A stretch of 13,365 bases of DNA from assembly GCA_020853255.1 (NCBI GenBank), contig JADYZI010000012.1, positions 1 through 13,365 on the forward strand. The letters are read 5' to 3'. The notes below the pieces were generated by a model, which had not been told where the DNA came from, searched no databases, and saw only the letters and a program-made list of their open reading frames with translations. Positions 1 to 6,957 of the stretch are shown piece after piece. Source of the DNA: Acidobacteriota bacterium. GTDB taxonomy: Bacteria; Acidobacteriota; Blastocatellia; Pyrinomonadales; Pyrinomonadaceae. How positions within the stretch are numbered: the first letter of the stretch is position 1; each line of letters opens with the position of its first letter. Made by a program: the position numbers and the translations under genes.

Positions 1-63
1 CGTAAACGATGCGACGCTAACGAACAGGCCGATGACAAATAGACACGAAATGATCCGTTTCAT
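1..63 (-). CDS. Start of an exported protein of unknown function (runs off the left edge)
   Basis: Read leftward from an ATG at 63-61, the frame stays open to the window edge and encodes MKRIISCLFVIGLFVSVASF followed by T. This is a short basic N-terminus followed by a hydrophobic stretch, as in a Sec signal peptide. The Cys at residue 7 lies too early to be a clear lipobox. Two purine-rich blocks precede the start: GGAGAAG directly against the ATG (64-70) and GGAGGA at 76-81, so a ribosome binding site is credible. Only 21 codons are visible, so the mature protein and its role cannot be named. It lies downstream of xth on the same strand with a 292-base gap and is probably transcribed separately. 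Confidence 0.6.
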   Translation of the reverse strand, partial: MKRIISCLFVIGLFVSVASFT

Positions 64-355
64 CTTCTCCAAAAATCCTCCGAATTGTTTTATGAACTGA
101 TTGGTCGTGTGGCCGAAGTCTGGAGAATGCCGGACTTGCGACAAGGCGCGCCAGGCAGTTTCCGAAACATCATTCCAGTGAAGCTAAGTTTTAGCACCGA
201 AATCAAGCCGGTGCAATCCCGACAGGGCAAGTTGCGGCATCTTTACAAAAATTGACAAAGGACCGGAACCCGATGCGAGACGCCGTCTTCAGTCGTTTCA
301 GAAATTGTGGACGTCGAAACATGAGCAATACGGCGCAAAGCGATCGGAACATCGG
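64..355. other. Intergenic leader region with a small hairpin
   Basis: This 292-base gap lies between the end of xth and the start of the leftward exported protein. No convincing gene is visible. It contains a 6-bp perfect inverted repeat (GCACCG at 194-199, CGGTGC at 209-214, 9-base loop). No T-run follows on either strand, so it does not look like a standard terminator. It could be part of a structured 5' leader for the 1-63 gene, but that is only a guess. Confidence 0.35.
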
Positions 356-1129
356 CTATACGAGGAATTCAGCGACAACAGGTGCGTGGTCGGACGGATG
401 TTCCCAGCTACGGGGTGTTTTATCGATCCAGCACCCGATGCAGCTTTCGGCCATCGGCGGCGATGACCAAATATGATCGATGCGCAGGCCCCGATCTTTC
501 TCGAAGTCGTGATGGAAATTGCTCCACCATGAATATTCCCGTGCCTCATCGTTAAGCTGGCGGAACAGATCGATAAATCCCCAGCGTTTCACGTTCAATA
601 GGGCATCGCGTTCGGGTTTTGAGAAATGGGTCTTGTCTTTCCACAATGAGGGCTTCCAAACGTCGAGCTCGTGCGGTGCGACATTCAGATCGCCGCAGAG
701 CAAAACATTCTCATCGCGTTCAAAGCCGTCGTCGAAATATTTCCTAAGCCGACTCAGCCACGCCAGCTTGAGATCAAATTTATCAGTGCCGAGTGCCGTT
801 CCGTGCGGAACGTAAACATTGACAAGGCGAATGCCATTGACAGTTCCGGCGATCAGCCTTCGCGGAGCATCATCTGCGTCACCGGGAAAGGTTTTTTGCA
901 GGCCGTAGATGCGGTGCCGGGAAAGTATCGCAACGCCGTTGTACGCCTTTTCGCCGTGAAACTCTATATGATCGAACCCGGCGGTACGCAGCTTCTGTTT
1001 AGGAAACCGCGAATCGATGCATTTCGTCTCCTGCAGGCAGAGGACGTCAGGCCGATTCACCGCACACCAGTCCAACACGTGCTGCAGCCGTGAATTTATT
1101 CCATTAATATTCCAGGTTGCGACCTTCAC
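356..1129 (-). CDS. xth: Exodeoxyribonuclease III (AP endonuclease)
   Basis: This is an exonuclease III/AP endonuclease of the EEP (endonuclease/exonuclease/phosphatase) family. It incises DNA 5' of abasic sites in base excision repair and has 3'-5' exonuclease activity; it acts in the cytoplasm. Counting from the GTG at 1129, the protein has 257 residues, close to the 268 of E. coli XthA. All family signatures are present: VATWNINGI near the N-terminus, LQETK with metal-binding Glu34, YVPHG with Tyr106, GDLNVAP with Asp147 and Asn149, RIDHIW with Asp218, and the C-terminal SDHAPVVAEF with catalytic His248. The GTG start is chosen because the family begins at the VATWN strand. An in-frame ATG at 1171 would add 14 unrelated residues that overlap the PIN relic upstream. 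No clear Shine-Dalgarno sequence precedes the GTG, so the start is less certain than the identity. Confidence 0.95.
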   Translation of the reverse strand: MKVATWNINGINSRLQHVLDWCAVNRPDVLCLQETKCIDSRFPKQKLRTAGFDHIEFHGEKAYNGVAILSRHRIYGLQKTFPGDADDAPRRLIAGTVNGIRLVNVYVPHGTALGTDKFDLKLAWLSRLRKYFDDGFERDENVLLCGDLNVAPHELDVWKPSLWKDKTHFSKPERDALLNVKRWGFIDLFRQLNDEAREYSWWSNFHHDFEKDRGLRIDHIWSSPPMAESCIGCWIDKTPRSWEHPSDHAPVVAEFLV

Positions 1130-1139
1130 GTTTCGGCAA

Positions 1140-1371
1140 TTACGAAATGAACACCTCCATCGCGACCGCAATATAGGGAAACGGCGTCAACAATTTTCCG
1201 TCGGAGGTTATAAGTGGTATGCCCCATTTGTTCGGCAAGATAAATAAACTCGCAATCGTAAGCCGTGCAGCCTGATCTTGCGGCGAGATCGAGAACACCC
1301 GCCGATCGCACGTCATCTTCACGGGCGGCCCTCGTCCTTGGCGTGAGGCAGTATTGCACGAAAATACCCGG
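1140..1371 (-). pseudogene. C-terminal relic of a VapC-like PIN-domain toxin, frameshifted
   Basis: The 243 bases between the kinase stop and xth encode the second half of a PIN-domain ribonuclease of the VapC type, split over two frames. The upstream frame gives VLDLAARSGCTAYDCEFIYL then AEQMG. The next frame continues with GIPLITSDGKLL, then PFPYIAVAMEVFIS and a TAA at 1142-1140. The frames join if one base is removed from the run of four C (plus strand) at 1222-1225, restoring MGIPLITSDGKLL. The central Asp of AYDCEF and the ITSD motif match conserved PIN positions. The first half of the domain, with the first catalytic Asp, is missing: the matching frames there overlap the kinase 3' end and look unrelated. 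No VapB antitoxin gene is visible. It is therefore a dead fragment regardless of whether the one-base shift is a sequencing error. The left limit of homology, about 1320-1371, is approximate. Confidence 0.7.
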
Positions 1372-1372
1372 A

Positions 1373-4300
1373 TCATTCCGGGGTCGCGGTAGACGCTGTC
1401 GCATGGTCCCTGTCCACGACAGTTTGGCTGAAGAACGCGAATCGGAGAGCTTCGTTGACGGCCTTCTCCATTGGCCATGCGGCCCCTTCCGCGGCAAGGG
1501 CTTTCAGTTCGTCTTCGGAGATGTTGATCAAGAGGCTGGTGCGGTATCGCTCGCGCAGCCTTGCTTCAGCGGGTTCGATCTTGTACCCGACCATCTCGCG
1601 CAAACGGTCAGCGGCTCCGGATAGCCGCGCCGCTTCCAGCCCGCTATTCGAACCCGCGGCGACCGCGGCTAGTCCATCGATGGAGCACGAGATCGTGATC
1701 CGGTTGGATAGGTCACGGGCGGAACGGAGGGCCTCGCCAAAATGAGCGGCAGCGCTAGCGGTATCGCCAAGGCAATATTCGGCGGCGCCCAGATTATTCA
1801 GGGCATCACTGACAGCGGTCTTGTTTTCTAGAATACGGAAAAGTTGGACCGCTTCCTCGAACATCGGTTTTGCGTCAGCATAGCGGTCTTCTGTACGTGC
1901 AAGATCGCCGAGAAAGCTCAGCGACATGGCGATGCCGTATTTATCTTCCAGCTCTCGGCTGATCGCCAGCCCGGCGTCAAAATAGATGCGGGCGGCGGCA
2001 TGGTCGCCCTGCTGCATCGCCACCAGCCCAAGCCCGCGGTTCGACAGCGCGGTACCTTGTCTGTCACCGGCTTCCTCGCCTGATGCGAGGCCCGCTTCGT
2101 ACGCCTTTCGGGCGGTGGCGTAATCGCCTCGGAAACGTGCGGCAAGCCCAAGGCCGTTGAGAAGCTTGAATTTTAGCGTCGGCGGCGGGTCAAAGCCGGT
2201 CTCCGACGCGGCCTTAAGCCAGCCGAAACCTTCTGTAAGATGGCTGTGAACGAGCCAGTAGTTGCGCACTGAAACAGCAAGCCGGACCGCCATTTCCGGT
2301 TCGTTCACCAGGCCCCAATCCATTGCGGCCCGCAAATTGTCGTGCTCTTCTTCCAGCCGCGAAAGCCAAACCGCTGATTCTGCTGACTGAAGCAGCGGCT
2401 CGGCGGTCGCCCCTAGATCTGTAAAGAATCCAGCGTGCCGCCGCCGTATCTCGTCAAGCCGTCCGCGTTCGGCCAAGGTCTCCAATGCCAGTTCGCGGAC
2501 GACCTCAAGCATCCGAAACCGCGATTCGCCGTCCGGCATTTCTTTCCGGAGAATAAGGCTTTTATCGATAAGCGACGCGAGAATGTCGAGAAGTTCGGTG
2601 GAAAGCTGGCCCTCAGAACGGCCGGAAACAAACTCGGCCGCGTCCAGCCTGAAACCGCCTGAGAAGATCGAGAGCTCGCCGAAGACCTGCTTTTCGTCGT
2701 CGGTCAGCAGATCATAGCTCCACATTACGGCCCCACGCATCGTCTTTTGCCGCTCCGGCAGATCGCGTGCCCCGCCCGTAAGTAGGTTAAGCCGATTTTC
2801 AAGTTTTGAAAGTATCGCCGCGGGCGAGAGTATCTTTGCACGGGCCGCAGCAAGTTCGATAGCAAGCGGAAGGCCATCGAGCCGGGCGCAGATCGCGGCA
2901 ACGTCGGTGATGTTTTCACGCGTCACCGCAAATGTCGGCCTCGCCGCACTGGCCCGTTCGGCAAAAAGCATTATCGCCTCGTTCTCGCGCAGCTCCTCGA
3001 ACGGCTTGCCCTTGGTCTCTGGCAGGTTCAGCGGCGGTACCTGATATTCGACCTCGGCGGTTAGCCGCAGAAGTTCACGGCTTGTGACCAGGACCTTGAG
3101 ATATTCGGCGGCGTTCAGGAGTTCCGCTATCTGCGGGGCGGCGTCGATGATCTGCTCGAAATTGTCGATCACAAGCAGCATCTGCTTATTCGACAGATGG
3201 TCCTTTAGCAGTTCGAGGATCGGCCGTCCGGCCTCCTCCTTTACGCCTAGCGGTTGTGCAATGGTCGAGGCAACGACCTCGGGCCGTGAAATGTCGGCCA
3301 GTTCGATGAAAAAAACTCCGTCCCTGAATTTCGGCAGTACCCGTCCGGCTACAGCCCGCGATAGCGTAGTTTTCCCTGTCCCGCCAATGCCGGTCAATGT
3401 AACGAGCCTGGTTTCCGGATCGAGAAGAAGTTTGCTGACAGTTGTTATATCCGCTTCACGTCCGATGATTCGTTCAAAGGTAGCTGTCAGGTTGTTCGGA
3501 TTACTTTTCCGCGCCACTTCTTCATCCGTTTCCGGGGCCGGGTTGTGCTCGGTCGGTGCGGTTGCAAAAACCTCGGTCGGCTCATCCGAATTCGGCCCGT
3601 TCGTTCGATGCGGGTCGGTATCATTATCAAACTTTCTGATCTCCTGGAGTTTTGCCGCAAATTCTTCAACCGACTGAAATCGTTCCTCACGTTTTCGTTT
3701 CAACGTCCGCAGGACGATCTGGTCCAATTCCGCGGAGATCTCCGGAACGATCGTCGAGGGAGGCAGCGGAGAGCGCGTCAGGACCGATGCAAATGTATCG
3801 GCCGCGGTCTCACCTTTGAAGGGAACCGTGCCGGTCAGCATCTCATACAGGCAAACCCCGAGGCTCCAAATATCCGAGCGGTGATCGACCTCAAGCCCGC
3901 GGGCCTGCTCCGGTGCCATATAGGACGCAGTGCCAAGAACAACGCCGGCGTGGGTGGTGAACTGCGGCACGGTCGCATCGTTGAACGCAAAAACACGCTT
4001 CGCAAGCCCGAAATCCAATATCTTCACGCGGCCGCGGGTATTAACAATTATATTGGCCGGCTTTACGTCGCGGTGGATTATGCCGTTTGCGTGGGCCTCT
4101 GCAAGTGCATCGGCTATCTGGATGACCAGATCAAGCGATTCACCGATCGTCCGCCGCCTGCGGAGGATCATCTTTGCAACCGTTTCACCCTCGACGAACT
4201 CCATTGCGATGAACGGCGGATCGACCGAGTCGTTTATCTCATAAATAGTGCAGATGTTCGGGTGATTCAGTGAAGACGACGCCCGGGCCTCACGGATAAA

Positions 4301-4465
4301 GCGCTCGAGATGCTGGCGGTCTGATGCGAATTCGGCGGAAAGGAACTTCAACGCCGTTCGCCGTCCGAGTTTGGTGTCCTCGGCGAGGAAAACCTCTCCC
4401 ATCCCGCCCGATCCGATAGCGGATATTATGGTGTATTGCGCAAGTTTGTCCCCGATCTCCGGCAT
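1373..4465 (-). CDS. Serine/threonine protein kinase fused to a STAND/NB-ARC-type ATPase and TPR repeats
   Basis: This is a predicted signalling protein of 1030 residues. Residues 11-275 form a Hanks-type kinase: glycine loop IGSGGMGEV at 17-25, Lys40 in ALKFL, catalytic HRDVKPAN at 131-138, DFG at 151-153 and APE at 184-186. It looks catalytically complete. An acidic linker leads to an AfsR/LuxR-like STAND ATPase with P-loop GIGGTGKTT at 359-367, Walker B LLVIDN around 430-435, sensor-like TSR at 461-463 and GLPLAIELAAA at 531-541. Four TPR units with an exact 40-residue period occupy about 768-923. I see no transmembrane segment and no DNA-binding domain, so it probably works in the cytoplasm as a ligand- or partner-gated kinase; the substrate is unknown. 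The start at 4465 is preferred over the longer frame beginning at 4636. It lies directly before the kinase fold and just downstream of a strong extended -10 element. The last ~20 residues, after NEALRF, do not look conserved. Confidence 0.9.
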   Translation of the reverse strand: MPEIGDKLAQYTIISAIGSGGMGEVFLAEDTKLGRRTALKFLSAEFASDRQHLERFIREARASSSLNHPNICTIYEINDSVDPPFIAMEFVEGETVAKMILRRRRTIGESLDLVIQIADALAEAHANGIIHRDVKPANIIVNTRGRVKILDFGLAKRVFAFNDATVPQFTTHAGVVLGTASYMAPEQARGLEVDHRSDIWSLGVCLYEMLTGTVPFKGETAADTFASVLTRSPLPPSTIVPEISAELDQIVLRTLKRKREERFQSVEEFAAKLQEIRKFDNDTDPHRTNGPNSDEPTEVFATAPTEHNPAPETDEEVARKSNPNNLTATFERIIGREADITTVSKLLLDPETRLVTLTGIGGTGKTTLSRAVAGRVLPKFRDGVFFIELADISRPEVVASTIAQPLGVKEEAGRPILELLKDHLSNKQMLLVIDNFEQIIDAAPQIAELLNAAEYLKVLVTSRELLRLTAEVEYQVPPLNLPETKGKPFEELRENEAIMLFAERASAARPTFAVTRENITDVAAICARLDGLPLAIELAAARAKILSPAAILSKLENRLNLLTGGARDLPERQKTMRGAVMWSYDLLTDDEKQVFGELSIFSGGFRLDAAEFVSGRSEGQLSTELLDILASLIDKSLILRKEMPDGESRFRMLEVVRELALETLAERGRLDEIRRRHAGFFTDLGATAEPLLQSAESAVWLSRLEEEHDNLRAAMDWGLVNEPEMAVRLAVSVRNYWLVHSHLTEGFGWLKAASETGFDPPPTLKFKLLNGLGLAARFRGDYATARKAYEAGLASGEEAGDRQGTALSNRGLGLVAMQQGDHAAARIYFDAGLAISRELEDKYGIAMSLSFLGDLARTEDRYADAKPMFEEAVQLFRILENKTAVSDALNNLGAAEYCLGDTASAAAHFGEALRSARDLSNRITISCSIDGLAAVAAGSNSGLEAARLSGAADRLREMVGYKIEPAEARLRERYRTSLLINISEDELKALAAEGAAWPMEKAVNEALRFAFFSQTVVDRDHATASTATPE

Positions 4466-4481
4466 GCTGATAGCGGTATGG

Positions 4482-4510
4482 ATTATACCATTTACAGGGC
4501 AGAAACTAAT
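4482..4510 (-). promoter_or_regulatory. Extended -10 promoter for the kinase gene, giving a very short leader
   Basis: On the minus strand TGGTATAAT occurs with TATAAT at 4487-4482, a perfect -10 with the TGn extension. A weak -35 (TTAGTT) lies 16 bases upstream. Transcription would begin near 4475, only about 10 bases before the ATG at 4465, and no Shine-Dalgarno sequence is present. The mRNA would thus have a very short leader. This supports 4465 as the start rather than the longer frame. Confidence 0.55.
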
Positions 4511-4683
4511 TCGGCCGGTGAAAGAACAATGCTCCTTTCGCCGAGAGCGGACGATACTGACAAACTGGCAACAAAAAGCACGAAATTTGCTGGAATTCAC
4601 ATCCACGCGCGGCAGCCGAAGCAAGCTTTGGTGCATCCTAGCTGAAACACCGCGCCCCGTGCCGCGGGCATACCAGAAATAGC

Positions 4684-4710
4684 TTGTGTATATTTACCCA
4701 GGCTGATAAT
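4684..4710 (+). promoter_or_regulatory. Possible promoter for the thioredoxin-like gene pair
   Basis: TTGTGT at 4684-4689 and GATAAT at 4705-4710 are separated by 15 bases, slightly short for a sigma-70 promoter. The position, about 38 bases before the ATG at 4749, is right for the two-gene rightward unit. The match is modest. Confidence 0.3.
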
Positions 4711-4748
4711 CTTTTAGCCGCAAATTAGATGTACGAGGAGATGAAACC

Positions 4749-5354
4749 ATGAAGCTGAAGGGAGCCGTATTGTTTACGCTTTTTGCGGGCCTTGCGTTTG
4801 TTCTCAACCCGTTTCCGATCGATGCCCGGGGCGGGCTTGAGATCGGGGCAACGGTCGAGAATTTCTCGCTGACCGATACTGAAGGGGCCGCAACATCGTT
4901 GAATGGCCTGAAGGGCAAGAACGGAACGCTGGTCGTATGGCTGTCAGCCCAGTGCCCCGTGGTCAAAGGGTATAAGGACAGGATCAATGAGATCGCGGCG
5001 GCGTATCGGGCCAAGGGGATCGCATTTGTTGGGATAAATTCAAATGCGACAGAGAACCTTAATTGGGTAAGATCGAATAAGGCAGAGTTCGGCTATAATT
5101 TTCCGGTCCTGATCGACAAGGGCAATGTGCTTGCTGACAAATGGGGTGCCAGCGTCACGCCGGAGGTCTATTACCTTGACGCAAGGAACGTACTTCTTTA
5201 TCACGGTGCGATCGACAACGACCGAAGCGGCAAGAATATTACCGAACAGTATCTTAAGACCGCGTTCGATTCGTCGCTTGCCGGAAAGGCGATCGCTAAA
5301 ACGCGTGCGAATGCGTTCGGCTGCACGATAAAACGAGCAGGCGACAATAACTAA
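4749..5354 (+). CDS. Exported redoxin/thioredoxin-fold protein with a single-Cys active-site motif
   Basis: This is a 201-residue AhpC/TSA-redoxin-like protein. Residues 1-27 look like a Sec signal peptide (MKLKGAVLFTLFAGLAFVLN, then a cleavage-like region near Ala26), so it acts outside the cytoplasmic membrane. The thioredoxin-fold core runs from about 30 to 180. LVVWLSAQCPVV places one Cys (Cys69) where thioredoxins carry CxxC. The cis-Pro loop is TPEV (Pro138) and is followed by YYLD and YHGAID. A second Cys (Cys192) lies in the C-terminal GCTIKR, which I recall as conserved in this subfamily. Substrate and reducing partner are unknown. The start is fixed by GAGGAG at 4735-4740, 8 bases before the ATG, and by the signal peptide. 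Its stop is 6 bases before the next gene, so the two are almost certainly co-transcribed. Confidence 0.85.
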   Translation: MKLKGAVLFTLFAGLAFVLNPFPIDARGGLEIGATVENFSLTDTEGAATSLNGLKGKNGTLVVWLSAQCPVVKGYKDRINEIAAAYRAKGIAFVGINSNATENLNWVRSNKAEFGYNFPVLIDKGNVLADKWGASVTPEVYYLDARNVLLYHGAIDNDRSGKNITEQYLKTAFDSSLAGKAIAKTRANAFGCTIKRAGDNN

Positions 5355-5360
5355 TACCTG

Positions 5361-5987
5361 ATGATGTACAACTTCAGTTTCAGTTCAAACGGCACGAAAA
5401 CGGCCGTCGCGGGATGGATCTTTGTTCTCTTGCTTACCGCAGCGGCCTTTGGCCAGACGAAACGGCCCGTTAAACAGCCGTCCAAGGCACCTGTGTCTAA
5501 AGCGGCGCCCGTCAAAGCTGTATTGCCGCCCGATGCTCCAACGGTCACGCTCGTGGACGATCTGGCATTTCGCAAGATACTTGTCCCGAACGGCAAACCG
5601 TTGATGATCAATTTCTGGGCCACGTGGTGCGGCCCGTGCCGAGAAGAATTTCCGGACCTGGTAAAGCTCGACGGCGAGTTTAAGGGAAAAATAGACTTCA
5701 TTACTGTTTCACTGGATGAGCAGGAAGAATTGACGGCCGGCGTGCCGAAGTTTCTCTTCGATATGAAAGCGAAGATGCCAACGTATCTGCTCGTTACACC
5801 GGACGAAGAGGCAGCTATCGCCGCGGTTTCAAAGGATTGGGCCGGTGCCTTGCCGCTGACCGTTATTTACGATCCAAAGGGCGCGGTTGCCTATTTCCGC
5901 CAGGGCAAGGTCAAGCCTAAGGACGTGCGCATGGAGCTCAACAAGCTTCTCACAGCGGACGGGCCCGTCGTGACAGTCTTGCCGTGA
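5361..5987 (+). CDS. TlpA-like exported thioredoxin-family protein
   Basis: This 208-residue protein is a TlpA/ResA-type thiol-disulfide oxidoreductase. Residues 12-31 form a hydrophobic signal peptide or membrane anchor ending in AAAFGQ. A Lys/Pro/Ala-rich linker follows to about residue 58. The thioredoxin domain has MINFWATWCGPC with Cys90 and Cys93, and a cis-proline in ALPLTVIYD (Pro165). The classical role of the family is reduction of periplasmic disulfides, for example in cytochrome c maturation or repair of secreted proteins; no cyt c genes are nearby, so the client is unknown. It follows the redoxin gene with only 6 bases between, forming a two-gene unit of a one-Cys and a CxxC thioredoxin fold. 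Two ATGs are adjacent at 5361 and 5364 with no strong ribosome binding site, so translational coupling is likely. Confidence 0.88.
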   Translation: MMYNFSFSSNGTKTAVAGWIFVLLLTAAAFGQTKRPVKQPSKAPVSKAAPVKAVLPPDAPTVTLVDDLAFRKILVPNGKPLMINFWATWCGPCREEFPDLVKLDGEFKGKIDFITVSLDEQEELTAGVPKFLFDMKAKMPTYLLVTPDEEAAIAAVSKDWAGALPLTVIYDPKGAVAYFRQGKVKPKDVRMELNKLLTADGPVVTVLP

Positions 5988-6005
5988 CCCTCCACCCGTC
6001 TTTCC

Positions 6006-6034
6006 TTGACATCGAAAACGCGATCGTGTAGTTT
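6006..6034 (+). promoter_or_regulatory. Predicted sigma-70-type promoter for the DinB-like gene
   Basis: A perfect TTGACA (6006-6011) is followed after 17 bases by a weak -10, TAGTTT (6029-6034). It lies in the 96-base gap after the TlpA-like gene and about 50 bases before the DinB-like start, implying that gene has its own transcript. Confidence 0.45.
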
Positions 6035-6083
6035 CATCTACGCAACATATATCCATTGACCGAACACGAGGAGAAAATAATCG

Positions 6084-6584
6084 ATGCTGCGAAGAATTGA
6101 AGATTTTCAAAAAGATTGGGCCTACGAGGCAGAAATGACGGGCAAGGTCCTTAATACGTTGACCAACGAATCGCTGGGGCAGAAAGTTACGGATGACGGA
6201 CGAACCCTTGGCTTTCTAGGCTGGCACTTGACGCAGACGCTTGGCGAGATGCTCGGGCAGGTCGGGCTGAAGATCGACGGCCCGTCGCACGACGCGGAGT
6301 GCCCAACTGACGCCGCTGAGATCGCCGCGGCTTACGAAAAGGCCGCAAAATCGGTAACTGACGAGATAAACGCCAACTGGACCGACGAGACCCTGCTCCA
6401 GGAAGACAATATGTATGGCGAAACCTGGGCGCGCGGATTGACGCTATTTTATCTCATAGCTCATCAGGCGCATCATCGCGGGCAGATGACCGTTCTCATG
6501 CGGCAGGCAGGATTACCTGTTCCTGGCGTATACGGCCCCGCCAAAGAAGATTGGGCCGCGATGGGAGCACCAGCGTTGCCATAG
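6084..6584 (+). CDS. DinB-like (DinB/YfiT superfamily) putative metalloenzyme
   Basis: This 166-residue protein fits the DinB/YfiT four-helix-bundle superfamily. Members often bind a divalent metal through three histidines and include thiol-dependent S-transferases; it is unrelated to DNA polymerase IV despite the name. The metal-site pattern is visible: LGWHLTQTL with His48 in the second helix and LIAHQAHHRGQM with His127 and His131 in the last. The tail GLPVPGVYGPAKEDW resembles the end of other family members. No signal peptide is seen, so it should be cytoplasmic. GAGGAG at 6068-6073 lies 10 bases before the ATG and fixes the start. Substrate is unknown; a role in thiol or stress metabolism is family-level inference. 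Confidence 0.85.
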   Translation: MLRRIEDFQKDWAYEAEMTGKVLNTLTNESLGQKVTDDGRTLGFLGWHLTQTLGEMLGQVGLKIDGPSHDAECPTDAAEIAAAYEKAAKSVTDEINANWTDETLLQEDNMYGETWARGLTLFYLIAHQAHHRGQMTVLMRQAGLPVPGVYGPAKEDWAAMGAPALP

Positions 6585-6641
6585 TCGTATCGTCACGGGA
6601 TTCAATTGGCATACCAGGTTCCCTGGCTCTCTCGGCGAAAG

Positions 6642-6700
6642 CTCTGCGTCCTCAGCGTTGAAATGAAACCCATTAACATTTCAACGCAGAGGACGCGGAG
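6642..6700. repeat. Large imperfect palindrome (24-base arms, 11-base loop)
   Basis: The left arm is 6642-6665 and the right arm 6677-6700. They are reverse complements at 22 of 24 positions, with the core TCAACGCAGAGGACGC in the right arm. The loop is 6666-6676. The arms are built from a CGCAGAGGA(C)-like unit that I associate with dispersed intergenic palindromes in environmental bacteria. As RNA it would form a long stem on either strand. No U-tract follows, so a terminator role for the DinB-like gene is possible but not shown. Confidence 0.75.
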
Positions 6701-6784
6701 AAACGAATTAGAGGCGAAGTGGCCTCCATACGGAGCTTCGGTCGTCCTTTTGCGCAGTTTGTGGTACGCTTCCCGCTTCGCTAT

Positions 6785-6820
6785 CACGATCAACACGAAA
6801 AAATGAACGAAACTCACGAA
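6785..6820. repeat. Short degenerate direct repeats of CACGAA
   Basis: CACGAT (6785), CACGAA (6794), AACGAA (6806) and CACGAA (6815) recur at spacings of 9, 12 and 9 bases. The block looks like a worn tandem array rather than coding DNA. Confidence 0.4.
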
Positions 6821-6891
6821 ACAATGTCGTTTTGGCGATAACCGAGCGTAGCCTGAATGACCCCGCCTAACTTGACCACCGACTTCCTAAA

Positions 6892-6921
6892 TCGACAACC
6901 ACCGGCAGAAAAGGCTACAAT
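6892..6921 (+). promoter_or_regulatory. Predicted purL promoter
   Basis: TCGACA at 6892-6897 (5 of 6 to the -35 consensus) and TACAAT at 6916-6921 (5 of 6 to the -10) are separated by 18 bases. Transcription would begin near 6928, about 30 bases before the purL ATG. GGGAAG at 6942-6947 could serve as ribosome binding site. No purine-repressor operator or riboswitch is recognisable. Confidence 0.5.
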
Positions 6922-6957
6922 ACCTGTTTCGTTTTTGACCCGGGAAGTTAACAGAAG

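Larger units (their letters stand above)
6585..6957. other. Repeat-rich 373-base spacer before purL
   Basis: No credible gene is present. Open frames on both strands here translate the palindrome and adjacent repeats. The stretch contains a small hairpin (CCAGG 6614-6618, CCTGG 6622-6626), the large palindrome at 6642-6700, and a bulged hairpin at 6715-6740 (CGAAG and CTCC pairing with GGAG and CTTCG around an ATAC loop). It also holds a run of CACGAA-like units (6785-6820) and the likely purL promoter (6892-6921). Confidence 0.6.

Noticed and set aside
181..295. Cobalamin-riboswitch-like words (CCGGTGCAATCCCG and GCGAGACGCCGTC) on the plus strand
   Set aside because: The central CCCGC-ACTGT part and the standard B12 box are missing, and no rightward gene lies downstream; it would read antisense into xth.
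252..476. 74-residue rightward open frame
   Set aside because: It overlaps the xth 3' end in antisense, and has no ribosome binding site or recognisable protein.
868..893. Sequence in xth (CATCTGCGTCACCGGG) resembling the purL repeat arm
   Set aside because: It encodes the family-typical FPGDADD segment of exonuclease III and the match stops after about 16 bases, so chance similarity is more likely.
3084..4273. Long rightward open frames (197 and 242 residues) opposite the kinase gene
   Set aside because: They are antisense shadows of a clearly coding kinase/ATPase gene, common in GC-rich coding DNA, with no family features.
6602..6817. 71- and 66-residue open frames in the spacer before purL
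   Set aside because: They translate the palindrome and neighbouring repeats on either strand; no ribosome binding site.
6785..6820. Possible CRISPR array
   Set aside because: The units are 6 bases with 3-6 base gaps; there are no repeats and spacers of CRISPR size and no cas genes.
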